DNA of 64,000 nt from Noviherbaspirillum suwonense (lineage in GTDB: Bacteria > Pseudomonadota > Gammaproteobacteria > Burkholderiales > Burkholderiaceae_D). The translations under genes were made by a program, and so were the position numbers. The stretch is taken from the NCBI RefSeq assembly GCF_900182955.1, contig NZ_FXUL01000017.1:1-64000 (forward strand). The letters run 5' to 3'. Positions 25,503 to 33,567 of this stretch are shown in pieces. Position 1 is the stretch's first letter; every line of letters begins with the position of its first letter. Below the pieces are notes generated by a model. That model was not told where the DNA came from. It did not search any database and worked only from the letters and a program-made list of their open reading frames with translations.

Positions 25503-26066
25503 ATGCATTCAGTTTCCAGGCTTACCAAGGTCATGCTTGCCACCCTGGCGCTGACCGCCGTCGTCGCAGGTTGTGAACGCCGCGCGGCCGACACCACGGC
25601 GCCGGGCGCATCCACCACCATCAACAGCACCCCGAGCACGGCGACCGCGCCGGCGACGGGCACGACGGGCAGCGCAACGACCGGCACGGGCTCGGATAGC
25701 GCCACTGCGGGCGCGGCCGGCAGCACCACGGGCGCAGCGCCCGGCGCCGGCATGAGCGGCACGACCGGTACGACCGGCACCGCCGACAGCAGCGGCGCGG
25801 CGGGTTCGACCGGCGCGGCAGGCACGACCGGCACCGCCGACAGCAGCGGCGCAGCGGGTTCGACTGGCACGACGGGCGCCGGCGGCAGCATGTCCGGCGG
25901 CTCCGCTGGCGGCACCACCGACTCCAGCTCCGGCACCGGCGCAGGCATGTCCACCGCGCCGTCCGGCGGCACCTCGGGCAGCACCGGATCGAGCAGCGTC
26001 GGACCGTCGGGCACGACCGGCACCGGCGGCACCACCGGCACCACCGGCTCCGGCGCGGCACGCTGA
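25503..26066 (+). CDS. Thr/Gly/Ser/Ala-rich repetitive lipoprotein
   Basis: The 187-residue product starts with a lipoprotein signal (LATLALTAVVAGC, Cys near residue 24). It then consists almost wholly of Gly, Thr, Ser and Ala with no recognisable domain. Within it two copies of an 18-residue unit (TTGTADSSGAAGSTG plus three) are encoded by a 54-base direct repeat at 25770-25877. It is probably disordered and surface- or periplasm-exposed. The frame is open upstream, but AGGAGA at 25491-25496 fixes the ATG at 25503. The next gene is a similar Thr/Ala-rich lipoprotein with a BON domain. Confidence 0.75.
   Translation: MHSVSRLTKVMLATLALTAVVAGCERRAADTTAPGASTTINSTPSTATAPATGTTGSATTGTGSDSATAGAAGSTTGAAPGAGMSGTTGTTGTADSSGAAGSTGAAGTTGTADSSGAAGSTGTTGAGGSMSGGSAGGTTDSSSGTGAGMSTAPSGGTSGSTGSSSVGPSGTTGTGGTTGTTGSGAAR
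25770..25877 (+). repeat. 54-base tandem repeat, two copies
   Basis: Two adjacent in-frame copies of a 54-base unit begin at 25770 and 25824 and differ at few positions. They encode the 18-residue repeat of the preceding lipoprotein entry. Copy-number change would keep the frame. Confidence 0.7.
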
Positions 26067-26185
26067 CCGGGGGCGGCGGCCCGCAGGGGCCGCCTTCATT
26101 TTGACGATTTCTTACCCTTGTTCCACCATGCGGCTTCGGGCCGCATTTCATTAACCCATCGACCACTGATTCCGGGAGGATCACC

Positions 26186-26728
26186 ATGAAAAAGACCACT
26201 ACCACGTCCGCGCTGATGATGACGATGCTGTTGTCGGCTGCCCTGCTCGGCGCCTGCAAGAAGACTGACACCGCGGACACCAGCGCAACCGGCAGCACCA
26301 GCACCACCACCACCACGACCACGACGCCGCCATCGCCTGCAGCGACCGGCACGACCGACAGCGCCACGACCGGCGCCGCCGCCACCGCGACTCCTGCCGC
26401 GCCGGCCGCCGATGCCGCCGCAGCCGCCGCCAATAATGCCGCGGCCGCCGCCAACAACGCCGCCACCGCCGCCACTACCGCCGCGGGCAATGCCGCCGAC
26501 AAGGCAGGCGATGCAGTGAGCGACAGCGCGCTGACCGGCAAGGTCAAGGCGCTGCTGCTGGCCGACAGCGAAGTCAAGGGCACCGATATCAATGTCGAGA
26601 CCAACAAGGCCGAAGTCATGCTGAGCGGTTTCGTCGAGAGCCAGGCGCAGATCGACAAGGCTGCCAAGCTCGCCGGCGGCGTCGAAGGCGTGAAGTCGGT
26701 CAGCAACAAGCTGGAAGTCAAGAAGTGA
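26186..26728 (+). CDS. BON-domain lipoprotein
   Basis: BON domains bind phospholipids or peptidoglycan and occur in envelope-stress proteins such as OsmY. The 180-residue product has a lipoprotein signal (LLSAALLGACKK), a Thr-rich then Ala/Asn-rich linker (about residues 28-105) and one BON domain (about 110-180). That domain includes LTGKVKALLLADSEVKGTDI and VEGVKSVSNKLEV. A GGGAGGA site precedes the ATG. It follows the Thr/Gly lipoprotein by 119 bases and the DUF421 gene follows after 58, so an envelope-stress cluster is plausible. Confidence 0.88.
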   Translation: MKKTTTTSALMMTMLLSAALLGACKKTDTADTSATGSTSTTTTTTTTPPSPAATGTTDSATTGAAATATPAAPAADAAAAAANNAAAAANNAATAATTAAGNAADKAGDAVSDSALTGKVKALLLADSEVKGTDINVETNKAEVMLSGFVESQAQIDKAAKLAGGVEGVKSVSNKLEVKK

Positions 26729-26786
26729 TGTTCGGCGCGGACGGCTTCGAAGCTGTCCGCAGCGAGCCGCTGCACGGGCAACTGCC

Positions 26787-27293
26787 GTGAGCGGCTTGTT
26801 CGATGTCGACTGGGCCGAGGCGTTTGCGCTCGGCCTGTCGCCGCTGGAGCTGTTCGCCCGCGGCACCGCGATGTACTGGTTCCTGTTTTTTATCTTTCGC
26901 TTTTTCGTCCGGCGGGCGGTGGGGTCGGTCGGCGTTGCCGACATCCTGATCCTCGTCATCGTGGCCGACGCCGCGCAGAACGCGATGTCCGGCGAATACA
27001 ATTCCGTGTCCGATGGCTTCGTGCTGGTCGGCACCCTGATCTTCTGGAACGTGCTGCTGGACCGCCTGAGCTTCCGCTATCCGGCCTTCCGGCGCTTCGC
27101 CGCCGCGCCGCCGCTGTGCATCGTCCGCGACGGCAAGATGTTGCGCCGAAACATGCGCAAGGAATACATCACCGAGGATGAACTGCTGTCGCAGCTCCGC
27201 GAGCAGGGCGTCGATTCGCTCGACAAGGTGAAGGACGTCTACCTCGAGACCGACGGAAACTTCAGCGTCATCAAGCGCGAGGAAAATCCATAG
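26787..27293 (+). CDS. DUF421 (YetF-like) membrane protein
   Basis: The 168-residue product has hydrophobic segments near residues 27-45 and 50-70 and 80-95, then a cytoplasmic domain with PPLCIVRDGKMLRRNMRKEY and ITEDELLSQLREQGVDSLDKVKDVYLE, the usual DUF421 layout. The last part, LETDGNFSVIKR, is the conserved closing strand. The function of the family is not established; links to spore or envelope stress exist in other bacteria. The start is a GTG with a weak upstream site. Confidence 0.88.
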   Translation: MSGLFDVDWAEAFALGLSPLELFARGTAMYWFLFFIFRFFVRRAVGSVGVADILILVIVADAAQNAMSGEYNSVSDGFVLVGTLIFWNVLLDRLSFRYPAFRRFAAAPPLCIVRDGKMLRRNMRKEYITEDELLSQLREQGVDSLDKVKDVYLETDGNFSVIKREENP

Positions 27294-27371
27294 CGGGAAT
27301 CGGCAGTGCCGGGCGCGGTCGCCGGCAGCCGTTACCGCCGTCACTGCTGTTTTTCTTCTTCTTCTCCTTCG

Positions 27372-27914
27372 TCAATGGTGGCGGTAATGCGGCCTTCGCG
27401 CGACGTGGTAACGGTAGCTGCCGTCCTCCTCGTCATCCAGGCTGGTATCCGGCATGCCGAACTCGCTGCGCAGTTCATGGCGCCGCATCCGTATGTCCTG
27501 CGTCAGTGAATCGAACGGCAGGTCCAGTCCGTCCATCAGCGGGAACAGCCGGGTCTGCTCCATCTCGATATGCGCGGTCAGCGTCGCCGCCAGCACCGCG
27601 AACGTCGCGTCGTACAGGCGGTCGCCGGCCTGCATCGATTCCATCCCGGCCACCAGACGCCGCACCACGCCGTGCTCCACCTCTGCCTGCTCGAGCAGGA
27701 ACAGGTCGTCCATCGCGTCGGCCAGGGCGGCATACAGGTGCTCCTCCTCGACCTGCAGGTGAATGACGATCTCGGTGCAGGCAATCTCGGCCAGCGTCTG
27801 CCTGGCGTCTTCCGACCCGCCCTGGCGGAGTCGCTCGAACGCGGCGAAGAGGACCAGCAGCCGGTCATGGTCCTCGCTCAGGATGTCGACGATCTCGGAC
27901 GCTTGACGGCCCAT
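27372..27914 (-). CDS. hemerythrin-type HHE domain protein
   Basis: Hemerythrin-like proteins bind a di-iron centre and handle oxygen, nitric oxide or iron. The 180-residue product shows the expected ligands in four helices: EDHDRLL near residue 14, HLQVEEEHLY, EVEHGVV and LTAHIEMEQTRLF. A charged C-terminal tail (HELRSEFGMP and on) is extra. The frame is open to 27971, but the Met at 27914 has a GGGAG site and gives MGRQASEIVDILSEDHD. It is convergent with DUF421. Confidence 0.88.
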   Translation of the reverse strand: MGRQASEIVDILSEDHDRLLVLFAAFERLRQGGSEDARQTLAEIACTEIVIHLQVEEEHLYAALADAMDDLFLLEQAEVEHGVVRRLVAGMESMQAGDRLYDATFAVLAATLTAHIEMEQTRLFPLMDGLDLPFDSLTQDIRMRRHELRSEFGMPDTSLDDEEDGSYRYHVARRPHYRHH

Positions 27915-28205
27915 GGCTAACTCCCGGCGAAAGTGGATGGAAAGAAGACCTGTCGATGCAGCAATCTCCATGCCAATCGCCGCCAGGGACAGCCGGCGCC
28001 GAATGCCTGTCAGGCGGCGGGTTGAATCGGTTCTTGTGCCGGCCAGCTTGATATATTTGCAATCTTTACTTCGACTGCCTGCAAAATTTACTGATGGTTA
28101 CCCGCCAATTACCGTACCGCGAATGGCGGGTGCGCTGGACCGCTGGGCATGCTTGTTGCGTCGGCGATGGTCTTATCTGAGCTAGCTGCAATGCAGGGGA
28201 TCGCC

Positions 28206-28547
28206 ATGGACAGGCTTTTGGAACGACAGGGCAGGATGGCGCGCGGGCTGCTGCGCATGGTGAAAGGCGGCGCTTCGCCGCGACTGCCGCGCAGCCGCGC
28301 CCCGCGCCTGTCCAGCCTGTTTGCGCGCGATGCGAGCGCGACGGAAATGCTGCAGGGCTGCCCGGTAGTGACGGCCGCCGGCGACTGGGTGGGCGCGGTG
28401 CGATCGATCCTGATCGATGCGCGCAGCCGCCAGCTGCGCTATGTGATGCTGCTGTCACGGCCCGGCAATGCGCTGGTGGCGATACCGTGGCATGCGCTGT
28501 ACTTCGACTCTTCGCTGTCGCGGCTGGTGTATTTCACCTGCGCCTGA
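28206..28547 (+). CDS. PRC-barrel-like domain protein
   Basis: The 113-residue product has a basic N-terminal part (about 40 residues) and a C-terminal domain of about 65 residues with GDWVGAVRSILIDARSRQLRY, NALVAIPWHALYF and SRLVYF. That pattern is usual for PRC-barrel proteins, small beta-barrels found in photosynthetic, ribosome-maturation and stress contexts. The call is by pattern only. The ATG at 28206 is preceded by GGGGA. It lies 62 bases before the SRPBCC-Hsp20 gene and may share its transcript. Confidence 0.7.
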   Translation: MDRLLERQGRMARGLLRMVKGGASPRLPRSRAPRLSSLFARDASATEMLQGCPVVTAAGDWVGAVRSILIDARSRQLRYVMLLSRPGNALVAIPWHALYFDSSLSRLVYFTCA

Positions 28548-28609
28548 CCCCGTCGCCGGCCGTCATGCACGGTGCGGCGGCGTAATCCGAACATCAATGG
28601 AGGATGGCC

Positions 28610-29572
28610 ATGGCTTTACTGGAACAGACTGTCGATGTGCATGTCGCCCCTGAAGCGGCCTACGGGATGTGGATGCGGTTCGAGGACTACCCGCATTTCA
28701 TGGAAGGCGTGGTGCAGGTGCGCCGCGCCGGGGAAAACCGGCTTCACTGGCAGGCCCGCCGCCATGGCCATGATGTCGAATGGGATTCCGAGATCCTGGA
28801 GACGGTGCCGCAGCAGCTGATCCGCTGGCGCGACCTCGAAGGCCAGCACCGCGGCAGCGTGGTGTTCGAGCCGCTGGGGCACGATCGGACCCGGATACGC
28901 ATGCGCATGGAATTCGATGCGCTTCCGGTGGACAAGGAGCAGGCGCTGACCACCCGCGTGGCCGGCGACCTGGAGCGCTTCAAGAAGATGGCGGAGGAGA
29001 GCGTGCGCGCCACCCGCGGCGGCGCGGAAGGCGAGGCCGGCGCGGGCGCGGATGACAGGGCTGGCGCCGGCGCGCAGGACAGCGGCCGCGGCCCGCAGGC
29101 GTGGCTGCGCAGCCAGTTCGCGAACTGGGATGACCCGATTGCGCTGGTGCGCAAGGTCAGCGACGAGGTCGACCAACTGTTCTCGCGCTTCGTCGGCCGG
29201 CCGAGCGCCGCCAAGAGCGGCGAGGGAGGGCAGCCGGGCAAGTGGATGCCGCCGGTCGAGATACTGCAGCGCGGCGAGCAGCTGGTGATCTGCTTCGACC
29301 TGCCCGGCATCAGCCGGGAAAGCGTCAACGTGGAGATCCAGCGGGACCGGGTCATCGTCGAGGGCGAGCGCACCGAAACGCCGCAGCCGGCGGGCGCGCC
29401 CGGCTTCCGTCGCTCCGAGCGCAGCTATGGCCCGTTCCACCGCACCGTGCCGCTGCCAGACGGGGTGGACCCGGAATCCGCGCAGGCAGCCATGCATGAC
29501 GGGGTGCTCGAAATCACGCTGCGCATGCCGACCCCGGCCGAGCGCCGCGGCAAGCGGCTGGACATCCAGTGA
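28610..29572 (+). CDS. fusion of SRPBCC (cyclase/dehydrase) domain and Hsp20 small heat-shock domain
   Basis: The 320-residue product joins two folds. Residues 1-135 form an SRPBCC/START-type lipid-binding domain (EQTVDVHVAPEAAYGMWMRF, FEDYPHFMEGVVQV, RMRMEFDALPVDKEQALT). After a Gly/Ala/Asp-rich linker (136-165), residues 170-200 resemble the N-terminal arm of Hsp20 (DPIALVRKVSDEVDQLFSRF). Residues 210-318 form the alpha-crystallin domain (PPVEILQRGEQLVICFDLPG, then LPDGVDPESAQAAMHDGVLE). GGAGG at 28599-28603 is correctly spaced for ATG 28610; the earlier ATG at 28604 touches it. I know no standard name for this fusion. Chaperoning of membrane or lipid-associated clients is an inference. Confidence 0.85.
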   Translation: MALLEQTVDVHVAPEAAYGMWMRFEDYPHFMEGVVQVRRAGENRLHWQARRHGHDVEWDSEILETVPQQLIRWRDLEGQHRGSVVFEPLGHDRTRIRMRMEFDALPVDKEQALTTRVAGDLERFKKMAEESVRATRGGAEGEAGAGADDRAGAGAQDSGRGPQAWLRSQFANWDDPIALVRKVSDEVDQLFSRFVGRPSAAKSGEGGQPGKWMPPVEILQRGEQLVICFDLPGISRESVNVEIQRDRVIVEGERTETPQPAGAPGFRRSERSYGPFHRTVPLPDGVDPESAQAAMHDGVLEITLRMPTPAERRGKRLDIQ

Positions 29573-29620
29573 GGACGATGCCCGGGCCCGTCCGGGCCGC
29601 GTGCGCCAGGGAGTGCCTGC

Positions 29621-29935
29621 ATGCTGGCTGACAGCATAGGCTGGGCCAGCGCGCTGGTCCTGATCCTGACGATCTCGCGGCAGGTCTACCGGCAGTGGCG
29701 CACGGGCAGCACGGCCGGCGTGTCGAGCTGGCTGTTCATCGGGCAGCTGGCCGCGTCCACCGGCTTCGTGATCTACAGCTACCTGGTGGAAAACTGGGTG
29801 TTCGTCGCGACCAATGCCTTCATGCTGCTGACCGCATTGACCGGGCAGCTGATCTACCGCGGCAACAGGCGGCGCGAGGAGCAGCAGCAGAAACAGCGTC
29901 CCGGTGCCGCTGTGCGCAATACCGGTACGGCATAA
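29621..29935 (+). CDS. SemiSWEET / PQ-loop-like small membrane protein
   Basis: The 104-residue product has three hydrophobic helices (about 5-22, 38-56, 62-80) and the family pattern IGWASALVLILTISRQVYRQW, then GVSSWLFIGQLAASTGF. It ends in a charged tail. SemiSWEETs are three-helix sugar transporters that work as dimers; the PQ motif region is only partly matched, so the substrate is uncertain. It follows the fusion chaperone gene by 48 bases on the same strand. Confidence 0.72.
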   Translation: MLADSIGWASALVLILTISRQVYRQWRTGSTAGVSSWLFIGQLAASTGFVIYSYLVENWVFVATNAFMLLTALTGQLIYRGNRRREEQQQKQRPGAAVRNTGTA

Positions 29936-30019
29936 TGTTTGCATAATAATCACATTGCCGAGCCGCGTTGCGCGTGCCGGAGATGCAAACTTGGCCCGAA
30001 CCGATACGAAGGTGGAGTA

Positions 30020-30286
30020 ATGGACGATTCCGAACAAGGCCCGCTGAGCCCGGCCGCGCTGCTCAAGACGATGGCGGTCGCGGCGCTGCTGGCTTCCCTC
30101 GTCAGTGCCTGCGGCAAGTCGCTCGACAAGCCGGTGCTGCCCAAAACCCCGAAACCCCAGACTTCCGCGGCCGCACCCTTGCCGGTGGAAGTCAGCCATG
30201 CGGTCTTCAAGACACAGGTGGGCTCGCCGGTGTTCTACCTCGATGGCGACAACGGCCGCGGCGGCCGCTTCGTCCTGCGGACCTGA
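30020..30286 (+). CDS. small putative lipoprotein
   Basis: The 88-residue product has an N-terminal hydrophobic stretch ending LLASLVSACGKS, which resembles a lipoprotein signal although the lead is rather long. A Pro/Lys/Thr-rich linker and a short C-terminal part (VFKTQVGSPVFYLDGDNGRGG) follow. No family is recognised. The site GGTGGAG at 30011-30017 decides the ATG. A hairpin follows the stop. Confidence 0.6.
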   Translation: MDDSEQGPLSPAALLKTMAVAALLASLVSACGKSLDKPVLPKTPKPQTSAAAPLPVEVSHAVFKTQVGSPVFYLDGDNGRGGRFVLRT

Positions 30287-30288
30287 AA

Positions 30289-30319
30289 CGGCCTGCCTTG
30301 CGATAGCGGCAAGAGGCCG
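30289..30319 (+). terminator. possible terminator hairpin without T-run
   Basis: CGGCCT and AGGCCG pair, with an inner CTTGC/GCAAG stem, just after the stop of the small lipoprotein gene. There is no T-run, so intrinsic termination is uncertain. Confidence 0.4.
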
Positions 30320-30372
30320 TACACTACTGCGGTCGTTTCGATAACGGCCCGAGCGTCGAACTAGGAGAGCAA

Positions 30373-30909
30373 ATGTTCAAAGCCATTCCATGCCTGCTGT
30401 TGGCGGGCATCGTATTCAGCCCGGCCGCGATGGCCCAGACGCCGGACGCCCCGGTGCAGCCCAGGACTGAAAACGGCCTGCGTTACCTGTGCGGCGGCGT
30501 CGGCCTCGACGAATCCGAATACATGAAGTCGCAGGCCAAGACCCATGGCCTGCTGATGACCTTCGCCACGACGGACGGCAGCTACCTGGCCAACGTGCAT
30601 GTCGATGTCGCCGACAATCGCGGCAAGCCGCTGCTGTCGGTCGACTGCGATGCGCCAATGCTGCTGGTCGACCTGCCGCGCGGCGACCGCTACCGTATCC
30701 TCGCGCAGACCGGCGGGGCCAGCCTGTCGCGCACCGCGAGCGTCAAGGCGGGGGGCGGCAGCCGGCTGGTGTTCGTCTGGCCGATGCAGGGCGGCCAGTC
30801 CGAAAAGCCGACCCGCGCCGAGAAGCGCGGCCTGCCGGATACCGACAGCCGTTCCACCGGCACGCACGAGGAGCCGCGGCTGCGCACGCAATCGGAGATG
30901 GGCAAGTAG
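30373..30909 (+). CDS. exported hypothetical protein
   Basis: The 178-residue product has a clear signal peptide (MFKAIPCLLLAGIVFSPAAMAQ). The mature part includes a segment near 65-135 (NVHVDVADNRGKPLL, YRILAQTGG, RLVFVWPM) with the strand-rich pattern of a small Ig-like or carboxypeptidase-regulatory-like fold. The C-terminal 40 residues are charged and probably disordered. AGGAGA precedes the ATG. No family name is certain. Confidence 0.7.
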   Translation: MFKAIPCLLLAGIVFSPAAMAQTPDAPVQPRTENGLRYLCGGVGLDESEYMKSQAKTHGLLMTFATTDGSYLANVHVDVADNRGKPLLSVDCDAPMLLVDLPRGDRYRILAQTGGASLSRTASVKAGGGSRLVFVWPMQGGQSEKPTRAEKRGLPDTDSRSTGTHEEPRLRTQSEMGK

Positions 30910-31119
30910 GGAAGCGTCGCGGGCAGCAGTGATGCGATGGAGGGATGAGACGGGGAGAGCGCGGCGGCACGATGCCGGCTGCGGTTTGAAGACGATGAAG
31001 TTTTAATACCTATGGCCCGCGCGATGCGCCGGCCATGGAACAGCGCGGCATGAAAGCCCCTCGTATCGAGGCCATCATGCCGCGCGGTTGTCCTGCAGTC
31101 GATTCAGCCGATGAAGGGC

Positions 31120-31260
31120 TTACTTGGCCTGCTGGCGGGTCGCGGCGTCCTGCACCTTCTCGCCGCCACGCTCGACGTCCTGGCCCATGCCGCGCATCGT
31201 GTTGCAGCCGGTCAGGCCGACAACCATCAGGATACCCATTGCAGCGATCAGTTTTTTCAT
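31120..31260 (-). CDS. entericidin A/B-family small lipoprotein
   Basis: This short gene encodes 46 residues: a lipoprotein signal MKKLIAAMGILMVVGLTGC, then NTMRGMGQDVERGGEKVQDA and a short tail. That is the entericidin EcnA/EcnB pattern, small envelope lipoproteins linked to stationary-phase or stress physiology. AGGGGA lies just upstream of the ATG. It is downstream of, and on the same strand as, the YqjD/YqjE-type genes, but over 100 bases separate them. Confidence 0.88.
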   Translation of the reverse strand: MKKLIAAMGILMVVGLTGCNTMRGMGQDVERGGEKVQDAATRQQAK

Positions 31261-31364
31261 GATGTTTCCCCTAAAGAGTTTTGATAGGTCAAGCATTCTT
31301 CCCTGTATTCGCCTTGATCCGCCGCCAGGGAAGCCGCGCCGGAGACGTTTGCATTAAGCCGGGT

Positions 31365-31769
31365 TCAGCGGCGGGCGCGGACCATGTTCGCCAGCGTGGC
31401 GATGCCGCGCGTGGCAGCCCGCATCTTGACCGGGTCCTGCAGCGTCATCGTCAGCAGGCCGGCGGCGCCGCTTACCAGCGGGCCTACCCGGGCCACGCCG
31501 TTGACTGCCCGGCGAGGGCCGATGGCCAGCACGGCGGCGACGCCGCCCGCGATCAGCAGCGGATGGCCGAGCAGCCAGCGCATGGTCTGGCTGCGCGGGA
31601 ACGGATGGGTCTGCGTGTCATGCATCACTGCATGCGTCGCCGGCGCGTGCGCGCTGGCTTCGACGGCATGCATCTGCTGCCGGTAAGCGTCGCGGCTGGC
31701 ATGGATACGGGCGAGCAGCGCGTCGCGCTGTTCTTCCAGGGGCGCGTCTTGCGGCGCTTTCACATTCAT
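31365..31769 (-). CDS. YqjK-like hypothetical protein
   Basis: The 134-residue product has a charged helical N-terminus (LEEQRDALLARIHASRDAYR), a weakly hydrophobic middle (LLIAGGVAAVLAIG) and a Gly/Ala/Leu-rich C-terminus. It overlaps the YqjE-like gene by four bases. In enterics the order yqjD-yqjE-yqjK is standard, and position plus character suggest a YqjK counterpart, but sequence similarity is weak. Confidence 0.65.
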   Translation of the reverse strand: MNVKAPQDAPLEEQRDALLARIHASRDAYRQQMHAVEASAHAPATHAVMHDTQTHPFPRSQTMRWLLGHPLLIAGGVAAVLAIGPRRAVNGVARVGPLVSGAAGLLTMTLQDPVKMRAATRGIATLANMVRARR

Positions 31770-32134
31770 AGACTTTCCTTGATGAGGTCGACGTCACGCT
31801 GGAATTCTTCGCGGACATGGGCAAATGCGGCAGCGGCCGTTGCATGCTTGCGCGCCACGAAAATACCTGCGCCGGCACCGGCTCCGAAGGCAAGGAACAC
31901 CAGCCATGCGGCCAGGATGCGGTAATCCGTTTCCCAGAAACTCACGATGACGGCGATGCCGAGGAACACCACGGCAAGCAGGCCGAACAGGGCTGCAATC
32001 GCATAGCCAACCGCCTGCTTGGCCAGGATGGCTCCCTGCATCTTGGCTTCGATGGTGACCAGGTTCAGGTAGTCGCCAGCCCGCTCTCCCATCATCTTGG
32101 CGAGCTGCTTGGATTTTTTTATCTTTTCAAACAC
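31766..32134 (-). CDS. phage-holin-family YqjE-like membrane protein
   Basis: The 122-residue product has two membrane segments (about 42-65 and 72-92) with VGYAIAALFGLLAVVFLGIA, between amphipathic charged ends. This is the layout of the YqjE/holin-superfamily III proteins. These associate with DUF883 proteins at the inner membrane, with possible ties to stationary-phase ribosomes. It lies between the DUF883 gene and the YqjK-like gene. Confidence 0.87.
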   Translation of the reverse strand: MFEKIKKSKQLAKMMGERAGDYLNLVTIEAKMQGAILAKQAVGYAIAALFGLLAVVFLGIAVIVSFWETDYRILAAWLVFLAFGAGAGAGIFVARKHATAAAAFAHVREEFQRDVDLIKESL

Positions 32135-32205
32135 ATGTAACCCCAGGTCCGGTTAGTCAAACAGGGCAAACGACGCGCTGCCGCGGATGCGGGCAGCGCA
32201 GCCTG

Positions 32206-32541
32206 TCAGCGGCGGGTCAGCGCGCCGAGCAGCAGCCCGACGCCGGCGGCGATGGCGACGGCCTGCATCGGCTTCTCTTTTGCATAGTCGCTTGCGATGC
32301 CGACGCCTTGCTGGAACTGCTCCTGCGCCGCTTCCTTGACGCTGCCGAACTTGGCGAACAGGCGGTCGCGCGCATCGCGCAGTTCACGGTCGGTCAGGGT
32401 CGACGCCTTGCCGAGCAGCGCATCGAGGTCCTTCTTGAGGTCTGCGAGGTCGCTGCGCAGGTCGCCCGTGCCAGCGTTCTTCATATCTTCGGCTTCCATT
32501 TCGATGGCGGATGACAGATCGCCCGGATAGCTTGTACTCAT
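32206..32541 (-). CDS. DUF883 (ElaB/YqjD-type) membrane-anchored protein
   Basis: The 111-residue product has an N-terminal helical, charged region (DLRSDLADLKKDLDALLGKA), a central coiled part and a C-terminal membrane segment with the glycine-rich sequence AVAIAAGVGLLLGALTRR. This is the ElaB/YqjD signature; in E. coli such proteins are stationary-phase inner-membrane proteins that can bind ribosomes. AGGAGA precedes the ATG. It heads the YqjE/YqjK-like set on the minus strand. Confidence 0.92.
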   Translation of the reverse strand: MSTSYPGDLSSAIEMEAEDMKNAGTGDLRSDLADLKKDLDALLGKASTLTDRELRDARDRLFAKFGSVKEAAQEQFQQGVGIASDYAKEKPMQAVAIAAGVGLLLGALTRR

Positions 32542-32847
32542 GGAATTCTCCTGTTGCTGTTATTGAAGGGGACAGTCTGGCGTTGCTGCCAGTTGCTGTG
32601 CAAGGGTTGTGCCAAGCACCGCGTACGGCCATAACAAGTTGATAACACAGTCTTTACCGGCGTGAGCGTACCGGATGGGACTAGCCGCGTCATGGATTTT
32701 GCACAACTTACCTGTATATTTTTCCAACTTCCCGGAAGCAAATTCGCCTTGACGCAATCGGCGACGCGGCTGACCGCCGTGCGATATCGCGCAATCTTCG
32801 GTACCGGCGATGGCCCGGGAAGCACTTGCGCCCGGCTATCATGGCGC
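32542..32847. other. intergenic, divergent promoter region
   Basis: About 300 bases separate the DUF883 gene from the diheme cytochrome gene. The middle is moderately AT-rich and must hold both promoters. No confident sigma-factor motif or hairpin is visible. Confidence 0.4.
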
Positions 32848-33567
32848 ATGAAACGATCACTCGCCGCCGCTGCCCTTAGCCTGTTTTCCCTCGTGCCCGC
32901 CGCGCAGGCCGCGCAGGCCGAAGCGGTCCCCGACACCATGGCCCGGCGCACCATGGCCTGCACCGGCTGCCACGGCGAACAGGGCAGGGCGACCAGCGAC
33001 GGCTATTACCCGCGCATCGCCGGCAAGCCTGCCGGCTACCTGTACAACCAGCTGGTGAATTTCCGCGAAGGCCGTCGCACCTATCCGATGATGGTCTACA
33101 TGGTCAACAACCTGTCCGACGACTACCTGCGCGAGATGGCCGAGTACTTTTCCGGCCTGCATCCGCCGTACCCGTCGCCGCAGCCGCTGCAGGCGCCGGC
33201 GGCCGTGCTGGCGCGCGGCAAGCAGCTTGCGCTGGAAGGCGACAAGCGCCTCAACTTGCCGGCCTGCATTGCCTGCCACGGCGATGCGCTGACCGGCGTC
33301 GCGCCGGCGGTGCCGGGCCTGATCGGCCTGCCGCGCGACTACCTGAGCGGCCAGTTCGGCGCATGGAAGAACGGCACCCGCCACGCCGCCAAGCCCGACT
33401 GCATGGCCGAACTGGCCGGCCGGCTGTCGGTGGACGACATCAGCGCGGTGTCGGCATGGCTGTCGCTGCAGCCGGCGCCGGCCAACCCGCAGCCGATGGC
33501 GGCGGCCGCGAAGGCGCTGCCGCTGGAATGCGGCAGCACGCTGCAGGCGCAGGGAGTGCAGCGATGA
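32848..33567 (+). CDS. diheme cytochrome c, periplasmic
   Basis: The 239-residue product has a signal peptide (LAAAALSLFSLVPAAQA) and two heme-c motifs: CTGCH at residues 38-42 and CIACH near 140. It resembles cytochromes c4 in length and two-domain layout. Electron transfer in the periplasm is expected. It overlaps the next, triheme cytochrome gene by four bases (ATGA), so the two are co-translated and probably act together. The start ATG at 32848 has only a weak upstream site. Confidence 0.92.
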   Translation: MKRSLAAAALSLFSLVPAAQAAQAEAVPDTMARRTMACTGCHGEQGRATSDGYYPRIAGKPAGYLYNQLVNFREGRRTYPMMVYMVNNLSDDYLREMAEYFSGLHPPYPSPQPLQAPAAVLARGKQLALEGDKRLNLPACIACHGDALTGVAPAVPGLIGLPRDYLSGQFGAWKNGTRHAAKPDCMAELAGRLSVDDISAVSAWLSLQPAPANPQPMAAAAKALPLECGSTLQAQGVQR

